DNA of 64,000 nucleotides from Kribbella sp. VKM Ac-2568 (GTDB lineage Bacteria; Actinomycetota; Actinomycetes; Propionibacteriales; Kribbellaceae), in contig NZ_SLVF01000016.1 in the NCBI RefSeq assembly GCF_004345365.1, positions 1 to 64,000 on the forward strand, read 5' to 3'. This document shows positions 8,458 to 19,503 of the stretch, one piece after another. The notes under the pieces were generated by a model that was given only the letters and a program-made list of their open reading frames with translations, was not told the DNA's origin and did no database searches. Every line of letters starts with the position of its first letter. The stretch's first letter is position 1. The position numbers and the translations under genes are program-made.

Positions 8458-9873
8458 ATCCGCCTTGAGGTCGAGGCCGATGCCGGATGGAGCAAGTAGG
8501 ATCATTTGGTTGTGGTCGATGGTGTAGGTGACTGCAGGTCCGAGGGTGGACAGGATCGCGGTTTCTACGTCGGCTGTTTCGCCTGTACAAGGGTGGCCGG
8601 AGGTGGCGACGGCGGTGAAGGTCAGTTCTGTGTTGGAGCGGGTGACGGTGCCGGAGAGTTCGTTGCAACCGGTCCAGCCGGTCAGGCGGTTGCCGTCGAA
8701 GGAGATCCACGCTTGCTCGGCGTGATAGCGGTAGTGGCGCAGGTCGGCGTTGGAGATGGTGGTGACGACCTTCCACCTGATCCCGTCGACCGGGAAGTCG
8801 GGTTCGGCGATCTTCTTGTCGAGCAGCCTGATCGTCGTACCGTCTGACGCGAGCGTGAGCTCGTCGCCGTCTACGTGCCAGCTGGGATTGCTCATCAGAA
8901 AGGTCTTCAACCATTCCTCCTGAGCCCGGAGGGCCGGTTCGCAGCCGACCTGGGTGCCGCCGATGCCGTCGATCCACAGCCTCCCGTTGGCCAGCAGTTC
9001 GCCGGCAGCGGCGGCTGTGCCCATCTGGTTGCAACCGGCGTGCGCTCTCAGGACGTCGTACACCCGCGGCCCGTCCGCGTTCTTGTTGGGCATTCGTGCG
9101 AACTCCAGCAGGATGCGCGTCCTCGGCACCAACTGCCTGGCAGTCACTGCGGTAGACAGATAGGTGTTGCCCATCGGCGTACTGGTCGCTGGGTCCAGGC
9201 CGCCGATCGCGGACTTGAACTCGCGCAGTCGGTCCAGGAGTACGCCGGGTCCGCCGGCCGCTTGGTCCTGGATACCTGATCGATGCAGGGTCAGCAGGCC
9301 GTCCGGGTCGACGCGGATCATCGTGCTGGCTCCGTGGACGGCGGCCGGCGTACGGAGGTGGTCGGCGTCAATGATGACTGTGTCGGCCGGGAACTGCGCG
9401 CGGACTTCGGCGGCGGAGGCAGCCGGGGCTTCGCCGGTCCGGCTGGCGCTACTTCCGTACAGGAAGGGAAAGGTCAGCCACAGCAGCGCCAGTGGACCCC
9501 AGGATCCGTCGAAGAACACCACCCAGCCGTCCTGGATGGCCGGCGCCAGCCACTCGGGCATCGTCGGGTCCGACCGGATCGGCGCCAGTACGGTAATCCG
9601 CTCGGCGAGAGCGAAATCGACCGCAGCGCGGGCGTCGGTCCGGAGGTCGAGGAACCGGAAGAGCTGATCGTGAGCGGCAGCCGTATGGACCGAGATTCCG
9701 ACCGGCTGGTTGGCGGGGCGGCCTTTCAGGAGATTCACCGCCCGGGGATCGCGGGCCACCACGCCGTACGTCATCGGACTGGGGTTGGTCACGACAACAG
9801 CCCCACCGCCACGCAGCACCTCGATCGCATGAAGCTGCGCTCGATCGAACTCGGGCAGATCCGACTGGCTCAT
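8446..9873 (-). CDS. YrdC-like domain fused to two META domains
   Basis: A 475-residue protein of unusual build. Residues 1-215 resemble the YrdC/Sua5 fold: GGGAVVVTNPSPMTYGVVA aligns with the usual gg.vvalPTdTvYGL, KGRPANQPV (50-58) with the conserved KxRp.~~P motif, and STMIRVDPDGLLTLHRSG with the terminal STvvd...lRpG segment. Residues about 240-352 and 365-470 are two META (HslJ-type) repeats, each with a Cys-Asn motif (AGCNQ, TGCNE) and a second Cys (311, 429). No signal peptide or lipobox is visible, so it should be cytoplasmic, although META domains are usually exported. The threonylcarbamoyl-AMP synthase activity of YrdC is not assured, as the Thr-Asp pair is changed to Pro-Met. Confidence 0.7.
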   Translation of the reverse strand: MSQSDLPEFDRAQLHAIEVLRGGGAVVVTNPSPMTYGVVARDPRAVNLLKGRPANQPVGISVHTAAAHDQLFRFLDLRTDARAAVDFALAERITVLAPIRSDPTMPEWLAPAIQDGWVVFFDGSWGPLALLWLTFPFLYGSSASRTGEAPAASAAEVRAQFPADTVIIDADHLRTPAAVHGASTMIRVDPDGLLTLHRSGIQDQAAGGPGVLLDRLREFKSAIGGLDPATSTPMGNTYLSTAVTARQLVPRTRILLEFARMPNKNADGPRVYDVLRAHAGCNQMGTAAAAGELLANGRLWIDGIGGTQVGCEPALRAQEEWLKTFLMSNPSWHVDGDELTLASDGTTIRLLDKKIAEPDFPVDGIRWKVVTTISNADLRHYRYHAEQAWISFDGNRLTGWTGCNELSGTVTRSNTELTFTAVATSGHPCTGETADVETAILSTLGPAVTYTIDHNQMILLAPSGIGLDLKADSER

Positions 9874-10258
9874 TCTCCAAGTATCGCCCGGGCGGCCGGC
9901 GACGTCGGGTAGTTGTCGAGGGTCATGGAGTTATAGACGTGGGCGCTCTTTGTGGTGAGTCGGAGCAGTGCGCGGCTCGAAAGCCACCGCTTCTTCCGCA
10001 CTCCCCATGAGCGCTCGGATCGGATTGACGTTGGATGGGGTGTTGGGAATCGATCGTTTCTCGACACCTCCAGCAGTTGGCCGGCCAGAACCTCGACACG
10101 CCGCGGACGGACTGTCGTGAAACGTGTTGCAAAGTCGGAGTGTCCAACAACTCCACGCTCACCCTTTTCGTACAGTCAGCGGCGTGACCGGTACCGATCT
10201 CGACCACCGCGCCGCGTTGCTGCTCGATCCTGACCCACTCGGTGTCATCGGCGGCGGC
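9874..10258. other. Intergenic region between divergent genes
   Basis: Holds the promoter of the leftward YrdC-META gene (a TATAAC box on the minus strand near 9932) and the upstream region of the rightward resolvase. An in-frame GTG at 10183 is an alternative resolvase start. No further gene recognised; a recombination (res) site could lie here but I cannot define it. Confidence 0.35.
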
Positions 10259-10929
10259 ATGCTCCTCGGCTACGCCAGGGTCTCCACTCGTGATCAGAAC
10301 CTGGACCGCCAGCTCGACCTCCTGAGCGCGGGTGGATGCAGCCGGATCTTCCAGGAGAAGCTCAGCGGCAAGAACGCCGAACGGCCCGAGCTGCGGAAGT
10401 GCCTCGAGTTCGCCCGGCCCACGACACCATCACCGTCACTGAACTGTGGCGGCTCGGCCGCAACCTCCAGGATCTGATCGCGATCGTCGGCGATCTGCGC
10501 CGACGCGAGATCGGGTTCAAGTCGTTGCATGAGGCACTCGATACCACCACGCCCGGCGGCCGGCTGGTCTTCCACGTCTTCGCCTCCCTCGGCGAGTTCA
10601 TCCGAGAGATGATCGTCCAGGGCACCCGCGAAAGCCTCGACGCCGCCCGCGCCCGCGGCGCTCGCCTCGGCCGGCCGCCGGCGATGACCACCGAACAGGT
10701 CCAGCACGCCCGCGACCTGCTCGGCAACCCGGACAACACGGTGTACTCGATTGCGCGGCTGCTCGGCGTCAGCCGCGCCACCATCTACAAGTACGTCCCC
10801 GAGCTGAGCTCACCCGCGCTGACTGCCGCCGCAGCTCCCCTCGAGCTACCGGCGGCCGCGGACGCTCGCGGAACGGCGGGCGAGCCGCCGCCGATGCCGG
10901 CGCAGGGTTGTAGTCGACCTACTCGGTGA
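10259..10929 (+). pseudogene. Serine recombinase (resolvase), frameshifted
   Basis: The N-terminus (LLGYARVSTRDQNLDRQLD, catalytic Ser in VST) is a Tn3-type resolvase/invertase. The frame breaks at the CCC of 10418-10420. The next frame carries DTITVTELWRLGRNL (the conserved LxRLgRn helix), the dimer helix GEFIREMIVQGTRE and a C-terminal helix-turn-helix (YSIARLLGVSRATIYKY). Adding one C gives LEFARPHDTITV, which reads through. The C-terminal 40 residues are Ala/Pro-rich and overlap the convergent ppgK gene by 11 bases. A lone broken resolvase suggests the stump of a transposon. Confidence 0.8.
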
Positions 10930-11680
10930 ACTTCTCGTGCGCGGCCATCGCCGCGCCGACGATGCCGGCGTTGTTGAGCAGCTGAGCCGGCTTCACCGGG
11001 GTGGAGATCTCGAGCAGCGGCACCCACTTGTCGGCGTTCCTGCTGACCCCGCCGCCGACCACGAACAGGTCGGGGGTGAACAGGTTCTCCACGTGCCGAA
11101 GGTATCGCTGCACCCGCTTGGTCCACTGTTTGTACGACAGGCCCTCGTTGTCCTTCGCCGCCGAGGAGGCCTTCTTCTCCGCGTCGTACCCGTCCAGCTC
11201 GAGGTGACCGAGCTCGGTGTTGGGCACGAGCTGGCCGTCGAGCAGCAGCGCGCTGCCGATACCGGTACCGAAGGTGAGCAGGATGACCACGCCGTCGACG
11301 CCCTTGGCCGCGCCGAACCGGGCCTCGGCGATGCCGGCCGCGTCGGCGTCGTTGAGCACGGTCACGTCGCAGTGGGTGATGTCGGTGAAGACCTTCTCGA
11401 CGTCGGTCCCGATCCAGCTCTTGTCGACGTTCGCGGCGGTCTTGGCCACCCCGTTCTTGATCACGGCCGGGAACGTCGCACCCAGCTCACCGGTCCACCC
11501 GGCCTCCTTGACCAGCCGGGCCACGACCTCGGCGACGGGCTCCGGAGTGGACGGGTTGGGCGTCAGGTACTTCACCCGCTCCGCGGCCAGGTCGCCCGTC
11601 TCCAGGTCGACGATGGCGCCCTTGATCCCGCTGCCGCCGATGTCGACCCCGAAAGCGGTCGACGTCCTCATCCTGGGCAC
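10919..11680 (-). CDS. ppgK: Polyphosphate glucokinase
   Basis: A 253-residue ROK-family kinase that phosphorylates glucose with inorganic polyphosphate (or ATP) and feeds glycolysis in the cytoplasm. The phosphate-binding motif VDIGGSGIKGAIVD is at the N-terminus, the sugar-binding VLNDADAAGIAE lies mid-protein, and TFGTGIGSALLLDG and NTELGHLELDG are typical of PpgK. Length and full-length similarity match actinobacterial enzymes. The start is GTG 11680, with GGGGAG eight to nine bases upstream; a downstream ATG at 11671 is less well placed. It is a single gene; the convergent resolvase remnant overlaps its 3' end. Confidence 0.95.
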   Translation of the reverse strand: MPRMRTSTAFGVDIGGSGIKGAIVDLETGDLAAERVKYLTPNPSTPEPVAEVVARLVKEAGWTGELGATFPAVIKNGVAKTAANVDKSWIGTDVEKVFTDITHCDVTVLNDADAAGIAEARFGAAKGVDGVVILLTFGTGIGSALLLDGQLVPNTELGHLELDGYDAEKKASSAAKDNEGLSYKQWTKRVQRYLRHVENLFTPDLFVVGGGVSRNADKWVPLLEISTPVKPAQLLNNAGIVGAAMAAHEKFTE

Positions 11681-11714
11681 CTGATCTCTCCCCTCGCCGC
11701 CTGCAACCTACTGT

Positions 11715-12463
11715 CTAGACCTCGGTAGCCGGGAGCGGCTCCAGCAGCTCCGGCCCGTTGTTCTTCACGTTGTCACGGCCTTGGACACCGCGTACATGTC
11801 GAGGCTGCCGTCGACTGGCGGTTCCATCAGCGCCCGGAGCTGGTCGACGTCGTGGTTGCGGGGGTCGAGCCACTCGCCCCAGTGATCGGGGGCGATCGCC
11901 ATCGGCATGCGGTCGTGGACCCGGCCGACGCTGTCGGTCGCGGTGGTGGTGATGATCGTGTACGTCGGGACACCCCGGTTCGGGTCGTCGTCGGGGAGCG
12001 ATTTGTCGTACCAGACCTCGTACAGCCCGGCCAGTGCCAGCGTCGACCCGTCGACCGGCCGGAGCGCGAACGGCTGCTTCAGCTTCTTGCCCGACTTGCC
12101 GACCTCGTCGGTCTCGAGCCACTCGTAGAACGCGTCGACCGGGATCAGCGCCCGCCGCGACTTGAACGCCCGCCGGTAGGCCGACTTCTCGTGGACGGTC
12201 TCCGCGCGGGCGTTGATCATCGCGCCGAGCTTGATGTCTTTCGCCCAGAACGGTAAAAGACCCCAGCGGAACGCCCGGAGCTCGCGCACCGGATCCGCAG
12301 CCTCGCCGGCGTTGTCAGGGATGCGGGCGATCACCACCGGGTTGTCCTTGGTCGGGGTGACGTTGAAGTCCTGGCCCCGCGGTTCGTCGGCGTTGCTCTC
12401 GTCGACGACGAACCGCGCGAGCAGATCGGCGCGGCTGGCCACCGAGGCGTATCGACCACACAT
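11715..12463 (-). pseudogene. HMCES/YedK-type abasic-site protein, C-terminal frameshift
   Basis: SOS-response-associated peptidase family; these proteins crosslink to abasic sites in single-stranded DNA through Cys2 and so protect them. Visible are Cys2 (MCGRY), Asn84 in INARAE, Glu114 in YEW and His183 in HDRMP, so the catalytic core is complete. The start must be ATG 12463 because Cys2 is the nucleophile. Near 11773 the frame shifts and stops at 11765. Restoring one A (GTG AAC AAC GTG) yields the family's usual ending VNNVKNNGPELLEPL with a stop at 11715. The premature end removes about 17 residues, which might still leave activity. It may be a sequencing artefact. Confidence 0.8.
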
Positions 12464-12592
12464 GCCTGCCAGCCTGCCACGCGCCACGGACACCAGCAGC
12501 GTCGCCGACGGAATCACCCCCCTCCACGGCCGCCGCGCCGAGTGGCGGTGCGCTAGGCAGGACACCACCCCCACGTGCCAGGCGGGCACGGC

Positions 12593-13465
12593 TCAGGAAT
12601 CGAGCTGGTCGAGATCGTCGGGAGTGAGATCGGGTCGCAAGCGGACGAACCTCATCGAGTGGCGGACCTGGCCAGTCTGTGTGGCGGGATCGGCCGCGAC
12701 TTCGGCGACGACGAGCGGCTCGACCTTGGTCAACGGCTTCTTGAAGTCCTTCCCGCCCCATCGCTGCGACGTGACCTCGTCCGGCCACGGATGGCCCGGC
12801 TTGGCTGGGGTCAGCACCGCGCCGAGCTCGGCCGACTGGGCTGGGCTGAGGGGAACGGTGCGGCCGACGACGACCAGATCGCCGCCGCGGTACAGGCCGA
12901 CGATCACCACCTCGGGCCGTGTGATCGGCCCGATCACACCACCGATCAAAAACTCACGGGTGGCCTTGTGCTTCATCTTCAGCCACTCGCGGCGGCCTCC
13001 GACGTACCGGGTGGCCGCCCCCTTCACGACCAGACCCTCGACGTCCATCGCCGCGGGCAATCCGTCGAACCACTCCCGGGCTTCGGCGAAGTCCGCGGTG
13101 ACCGGTGTCAGCTGCAGCGGGGGTGCCCAACTGGTGGCGAGCTGCGCCAGGCAGCCACGGCGTACGGTCCACCGCTGGGTGCGCAGGTCGACCCCGGCCA
13201 CCGCGAGCAGGTCGAACGCGACGTACGACGCCGGTACGGCGGCGACCAGCTGCCTTGCGTTGGCCGGTGATGTGACCATGCGGCGCTGCAAGGCGTCGAA
13301 GGACAGCCGGCCGTCGACCAACATCAGCAGCTCGCCGTCCAGTACGACGCCGTCGTCGATCTGGCGAACGGCGGCCGCGGCGATGTCGGGGAATCGATCG
13401 GTCAGGTCTTTGCGCTGCCGTGACCACAGCCTCGCTTGGTCACCGCGCCGAACGATGGTGCAGCG
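12593..13465 (-). pseudogene. ATP-dependent DNA ligase, C-terminal part (split gene)
   Basis: The frame from 13465 to the stop at 12593 begins RCTIVRRGDQARLWSRQRK and continues through DGVVLDGELL, VEGLVVKG and WLKMKHK, the nucleotidyltransferase motifs III-V of LigC/LigD-type ligases, into the OB-fold domain (EVTSQRWGGKDFKKPL). The catalytic-lysine segment is missing here. It lies 1.05 kb upstream at 14512-14667, and the two parts join without loss of a residue (KFDGF + RCTIV). The split gene cannot make an active ligase. Confidence 0.85.
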
Positions 13466-14511
13466 GCTAGTTGACTGAACTCTTCAGCGGGCCGGTTGGC
13501 GCGTTGGCCGGTGGGTGAAGAGCAGACGCTGCTGGCGCGAACATGTCGGTGGCGCAAGGTCTCGACACAACTCGAGTGAACGGATTCAGGCTCCAGCGCA
13601 CGTGGTCCAACGGGACCACTGCGGAACAGAAGCGGCCTGATGCCCCGGCTCGGAGGGCCGCAACTTCCTGCAATTTTCGCCAGACCCTGGACTAGACCCA
13701 TTGACCCAAGGTGCCTGGCCGCATACGTTCCGGAGCTCCAGGCGCTGCCTACCGCCGTTCGCCCGATGATCTCCAAGGGGAGGAACTCATGAGGCTCGGG
13801 CTCAAACTCTTAGCAGGTTCACTGGTCACAGCAGGTGCTGTGGCCCTGATTCCGATCGTCATCGTAGGGGCTGGCGAAGCACCCAAACCGGCGGCGACAC
13901 CTTCCGTCGAAGTCGGGCCGCCGCCAAACGAAAACGCTCGACCTGCCCCCCTGCCGGCGGCCCCATCCGTCGTCGCGCTGCCTGAGAACACTCGTGGGGC
14001 AATCGATGCCTCGGTATCTGCCCGGCCAGAGATGAAGGCGCTTCTGTCGAAGGCGTCGTACGTCATCTTCCAGCATGGCCCGTGGACACGGGCCGATAGC
14101 CGTGCGCGGATCGGGACCGTCGTGGAGCTCCGGTTGTCTAAGCCGGTCGACACTCCGATGCAGAAGTGGGCCGTGATGACCTGGCTGGATGCCTCGGACA
14201 CCTTCGCCATCAACCAACTCAATGCACAGTACGCGGGGGTGAGGGAACTCGTGGTGCATCTGGACACCGAGTTACGGGTCGTGTCCATCATGCCGAAGGG
14301 TGCCCGGTCGACCACGCTTGGCGCCGGCAACCAGTGGATGCAGCAGTACGTGGGAACGCAAGGTGACCGGTGATGCAGATGCACACAGTGCGCCGTGCGG
14401 TGAGCGTCGGTTTCGCCAGGTTGGGTCTGGCATTCCTAGCCACAGGACTCCCATCGACTCCGACCCCGTTCGTCAACTGACCACGACGACAGTAGACACG
14501 GTTCAGTGAAG
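13466..14511. mobile_element. 1,046-bp insertion splitting the ligase gene
   Basis: The ligase reading frame is interrupted exactly between the codons for KFDGF and RCT. The inserted DNA has a 10-bp imperfect inverted repeat near its ends (TTGACTGAAC at 13471-13480, GTTCAGTGAA at 14501-14510; 9 of 10 match) plus a nearby AGTTGAC/GTCAACT pair. No transposase is encoded; the only good gene is an exported 194-residue protein. A CTCTTCA/TGAAGAG hairpin lies just inside the left end. I see no clear target-site duplication. It could be a non-autonomous transposon-like element or a cargo insertion. Confidence 0.5.
13789..14373 (+). CDS. Exported hypothetical protein (194 aa) within the insertion
   Basis: Start ATG 13789 has GGGGAGG five bases upstream. 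Residues 6-27 form a signal or anchor helix (LKLLAGSLVTAGAVALIPIV), followed by a Pro/Ala-rich linker (to about 65) and a compact domain ending QWMQQYVGTQGDR. The domain includes a single Trp-rich stretch (QKWAVMTWLDASDTFAI). I do not recognise the family. It is the only gene on the element that splits the ligase, so it is probably cargo that moved with it. Confidence 0.65.
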   Translation: MRLGLKLLAGSLVTAGAVALIPIVIVGAGEAPKPAATPSVEVGPPPNENARPAPLPAAPSVVALPENTRGAIDASVSARPEMKALLSKASYVIFQHGPWTRADSRARIGTVVELRLSKPVDTPMQKWAVMTWLDASDTFAINQLNAQYAGVRELVVHLDTELRVVSIMPKGARSTTLGAGNQWMQQYVGTQGDR

Positions 14512-14667
14512 AAATCCGTCAAACTTCGGTTCGTACCGGCTGCCGCCGGGCAGTGCGTTCGGGCCGGGGATCTCCTCGACCGCACGGGTCAGCTCGACGT
14601 CGAACGGCCCGACCAGATCCGGCGGCAGCCGGACCGCGGCGGGGTCAGTCCGCCGTACCCGGGGCAT
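14512..14667 (-). pseudogene. ATP-dependent DNA ligase, N-terminal part (split gene)
   Basis: From ATG 14667 the frame reads VRLPPDLVGPFDVELTRAV and then YEPKFDGF, the adenylation-site motif of LigC-type ligases with its catalytic Lys. It stops two codons after GF, inside the inserted element. A GAGG ribosome site lies upstream. The remainder of the gene is at 12593-13465. Confidence 0.8.
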
Positions 14668-15060
14668 CGTCTCGCCTCGCCGCTCGCGGATCGGCCGGCT
14701 GCCCGAACGACGGCCACACCACAACCCCGACCCGGTCGACGCCGTCGTCAGGGTCGCGCAGCGGGCAGAACCGGTGGACTGGCAGAGGGGTGCTATCTGA
14801 ACTGTGCACTATTCCCCCTTCGTCCGCGCGTCGTACGGCAAAAGACGGATGCCGCGCGCCCGCCCAGAGGCCGTGCCGTGCGGCATCGTCCCGCCTCTGA
14901 TGCTGGCATATCGACCGTCGGAGATGCGCCTCAGCGAGCCCGGTGTCCCTCAGTACAACCGGCTCGGCGGACGAGCACCATCGCCGGCACCCCACAACAC
15001 CCGCTTTTTGCAAAAGGCTTGGGTCGTGACACCGACCGCAGGCTGCCCTCCGGAAGGACC
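14668..15060. other. Intergenic region, possible gene remnant
   Basis: About 390 bases between pepN (ending leftward at 15061) and the ligase start. A minus-strand frame ending at 14645 (STPLPVHRFCPLRDPDDGVD, then VGVVVWPSFG) looks protein-like but lacks a start and a recognised family. The ligase promoter should be here. Confidence 0.35.
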
Positions 15061-17493
<2,433 letters not shown>

Positions 17494-17711
17494 CGCTTCC
17501 CCTCTCGAAGATTCGTTCAATTCACTGTGGACCAGACCCCCACACTCAGCAGGCCGGAGGGCCCGTGATTCCGGGCGTGTCCATCGCGTCGCCTATCGAC
17601 GGAAACAACTGGGGCCCTTCGTCACTACGAGTTCAGCCTCCGATCGGTTCATCCCGTTTGTGGACAGGGAGGCCCCCGCCGTCGCACTTTCCACACCGCC
17701 AGGCCATGGCT

Positions 17712-17830
17712 CTAGAGTGCGCCTTCGCTCGCGGCTGGGTCCTCTCGCACGTTGTAGCCCTGCTGCTTGATGGCGCCCTGTGCCTGCTCGAACGCCTGCC
17801 CAGCTCGCGGGCCAGCCCGGCGGCGCGCTG
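17712..17830 (-). pseudogene. Unidentified C-terminal gene fragment
   Basis: Minus-strand text reads LQRAAGLAREL and, after a one-base slip near 17797, QAFEQAQGAIKQQGYNVRE to a stop (ending ASEGAL). One extra C gives a continuous amphipathic helix (RELGQAFEQAQGAI). The family is not recognised; it resembles tails of plasmid-type actinobacterial proteins, but that is only an impression. Confidence 0.3.
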
Positions 17831-18055
17831 CAGGTGCCTGCGCCGATGCCGCGGTGAAGCTGTTGGCGGGGTGGCGACTTTCCTAGTCGGGACAGGTTTT
17901 GGAATCGGGCTGTGCCGTGATCTGGTCATGGACCCGGCGACCCGAGCAGCCCGGCTCCTACCGGCGACCACGACAAGCTGTCGAGGCCGCTGCTCGTCCC
18001 GGCGACTCGACCGACGGCCCGGGGTTCACCGCTCGATGTGTGCCTTCTCCACCTC

Positions 18056-18126
18056 GAAGGTGCTCCTCGATTACGCACGACATGGTCCTAGACAAACCAC
18101 ATCGTCGCTGGTCAGGAGCACCTTTC
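18056..18126. repeat. Inverted repeat, 12-bp arms around a 46-bp loop
   Basis: GAAGGTGCTCCT at 18056-18067 faces AGGAGCACCTTTC at 18114-18126. Arms this long and this far apart are more like the ends of a tiny mobile element than a terminator. It lies just upstream of the IS110 fragment and may be part of the same IS debris. Confidence 0.4.
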
Positions 18127-18185
18127 AGTTCACCAACACGACCTCACAGCCAACCACCGTGAAAGCGCCGGGCTAGCACTGGGGC

Positions 18186-18330
18186 ATGCCGTGGGCGCTG
18201 CATGCTCCCCCAACCCTGATCGGTGTTGGCCACGAAACAGCAGGCCAGCCCCTCACCACCGCCAGCGACAACCCGCAGCGCCTGCATAGCAACGCCGCCT
18301 TCGCCGCGCTCTGCGGCATGCGATCGCCTG
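18186..18330 (+). mobile_element. IS110-family transposase remnant
   Basis: One frame reads PTLIGVGHETAGQPL followed by TTASDNPQRLHSNAAFAALCG. This matches the C-terminal Transposase_20 domain of IS110 elements (IxGVGpdTAa.LL.taGDNPeRl.SeAaFAaLCG). Only this segment survives, with no start, catalytic N-domain or IS ends. Confidence 0.65.
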
Positions 18331-18593
18331 CCCGATCCCGACTGCGGAATTGTTCGGGTCGGCCTGCCTGGGGTTCTCGTCGGTCTGAAGTGGGGTCGAG
18401 GACCGTAGACTTCGCGTGAGTGTGGTTGCGCGAGCCCACGGCCGACAACGGTGCAAGCCGAGGAACGGATAGCTGGCGGGTATATCTGGCCGGCGCTGGA
18501 GAACCGCTCTCGGAGCGTTGCGATCACGGCGGGTGACGGCGACCGTGAACCGTCATCGACCGGCCGTGACGTTGAGCTGCTGAGGAGGCCGAC

Positions 18594-19295
18594 GTGTCCG
18601 AGGGACTGTCGGGGACCGAGGCTGGGAGAGAGATCTCCGAACATGCCAAGCACAGCAGCGCCCATCACGCCGCCGACCGACGCGACTGGATCGTATCGAT
18701 CGCAGAGGCGGTCCTCCTCTCGCTCGTAACTCTGGCGGCGGCCTGGTCGGGCTACGCGGCGGCGAAGTGGAACGGCGAGTCCTCCGACTGGTTGACGGCG
18801 GCCGTGGAGGCGAGGACGGACGCGAGCCGGGCGGATCTCGACGCAAGGGAAGACCGAAACTTCGACCTTTCGACCTTTGAAACCTGGTTCGACGCCTACG
18901 TGGCCGGGGACGAGCACGCAATGGCCCTTGCGGCGCGCCGCTTCCGTCCCGAGTTCGCGGTCGCGTTCAACGCCTGGCGCGCCACACGTCCTGACACGAA
19001 CCTAACCGCACCTCGCGGCCCGACCTACATGCCCCAGTACCGCCAGCCGCGGCTCGCGGAGGCCAAGGCGCTGGACGAAAAGGCAGACGATGCGTACGCC
19101 GCGGGCACGGCCGACGACGTGACGGCCGACAAGTACGTCCGGACCACCCTGTTCCTCGCCAGCGTGCTCTTCCTCGTAGGCATCAGCGCGCACTTCCCAG
19201 TCCGCGGGGCGCGGTATGGGCTCATCACACTCGGTGCTGTCGTGCTCGTGGCCGCCCTCGTGCAGCTCGCACAGTTGCCCCGCCCGCACACGTGA
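18594..19295 (+). CDS. Membrane protein of unknown function
   Basis: A 233-residue protein. After a charged His-rich N-terminus (SEHAKHSSAHHAADRRD) there is one membrane helix (residues about 35-55), a long soluble helical middle rich in Ala/Asp/Glu, and two helices at the C-terminus (about 180-225). The layout resembles DUF4337-type proteins, but I cannot confirm the family. GTG 18594 is supported by GAGGAGG eight bases upstream. It is followed by a convergent cation/proton antiporter. Confidence 0.7.
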   Translation: MSEGLSGTEAGREISEHAKHSSAHHAADRRDWIVSIAEAVLLSLVTLAAAWSGYAAAKWNGESSDWLTAAVEARTDASRADLDAREDRNFDLSTFETWFDAYVAGDEHAMALAARRFRPEFAVAFNAWRATRPDTNLTAPRGPTYMPQYRQPRLAEAKALDEKADDAYAAGTADDVTADKYVRTTLFLASVLFLVGISAHFPVRGARYGLITLGAVVLVAALVQLAQLPRPHT

Positions 19296-19503
19296 CATTA
19301 GGGGTTGCCGACCCCTGGTCGTCCTCACCGGCTGGCTGCCCAGTAGCTGGTCGACGGCCGCCAACGGTCCTGCGCAGTACGGTTCGCCGAAGCTCAGCGA
19401 CGCGGCGACAACGAGACCGCTCAGCACACTTGACTCGCCGAACCTCGATGCGATGAACGGAAGGGCCAGCGCGTCACCTGACCGTCAGCGCACGTGAGCG
19501 GCA

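Larger units (their letters stand above)
17494..18593. other. 1.1-kb region of gene and IS remnants
   Basis: No intact gene. The region contains an unidentified C-terminal fragment (about 17712-17830, minus), an inverted repeat with 12-bp arms (18056-18126) and an IS110 transposase fragment (18186-18330), each listed separately. Its right end should hold the promoter of the membrane protein starting at 18594. Confidence 0.5.
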
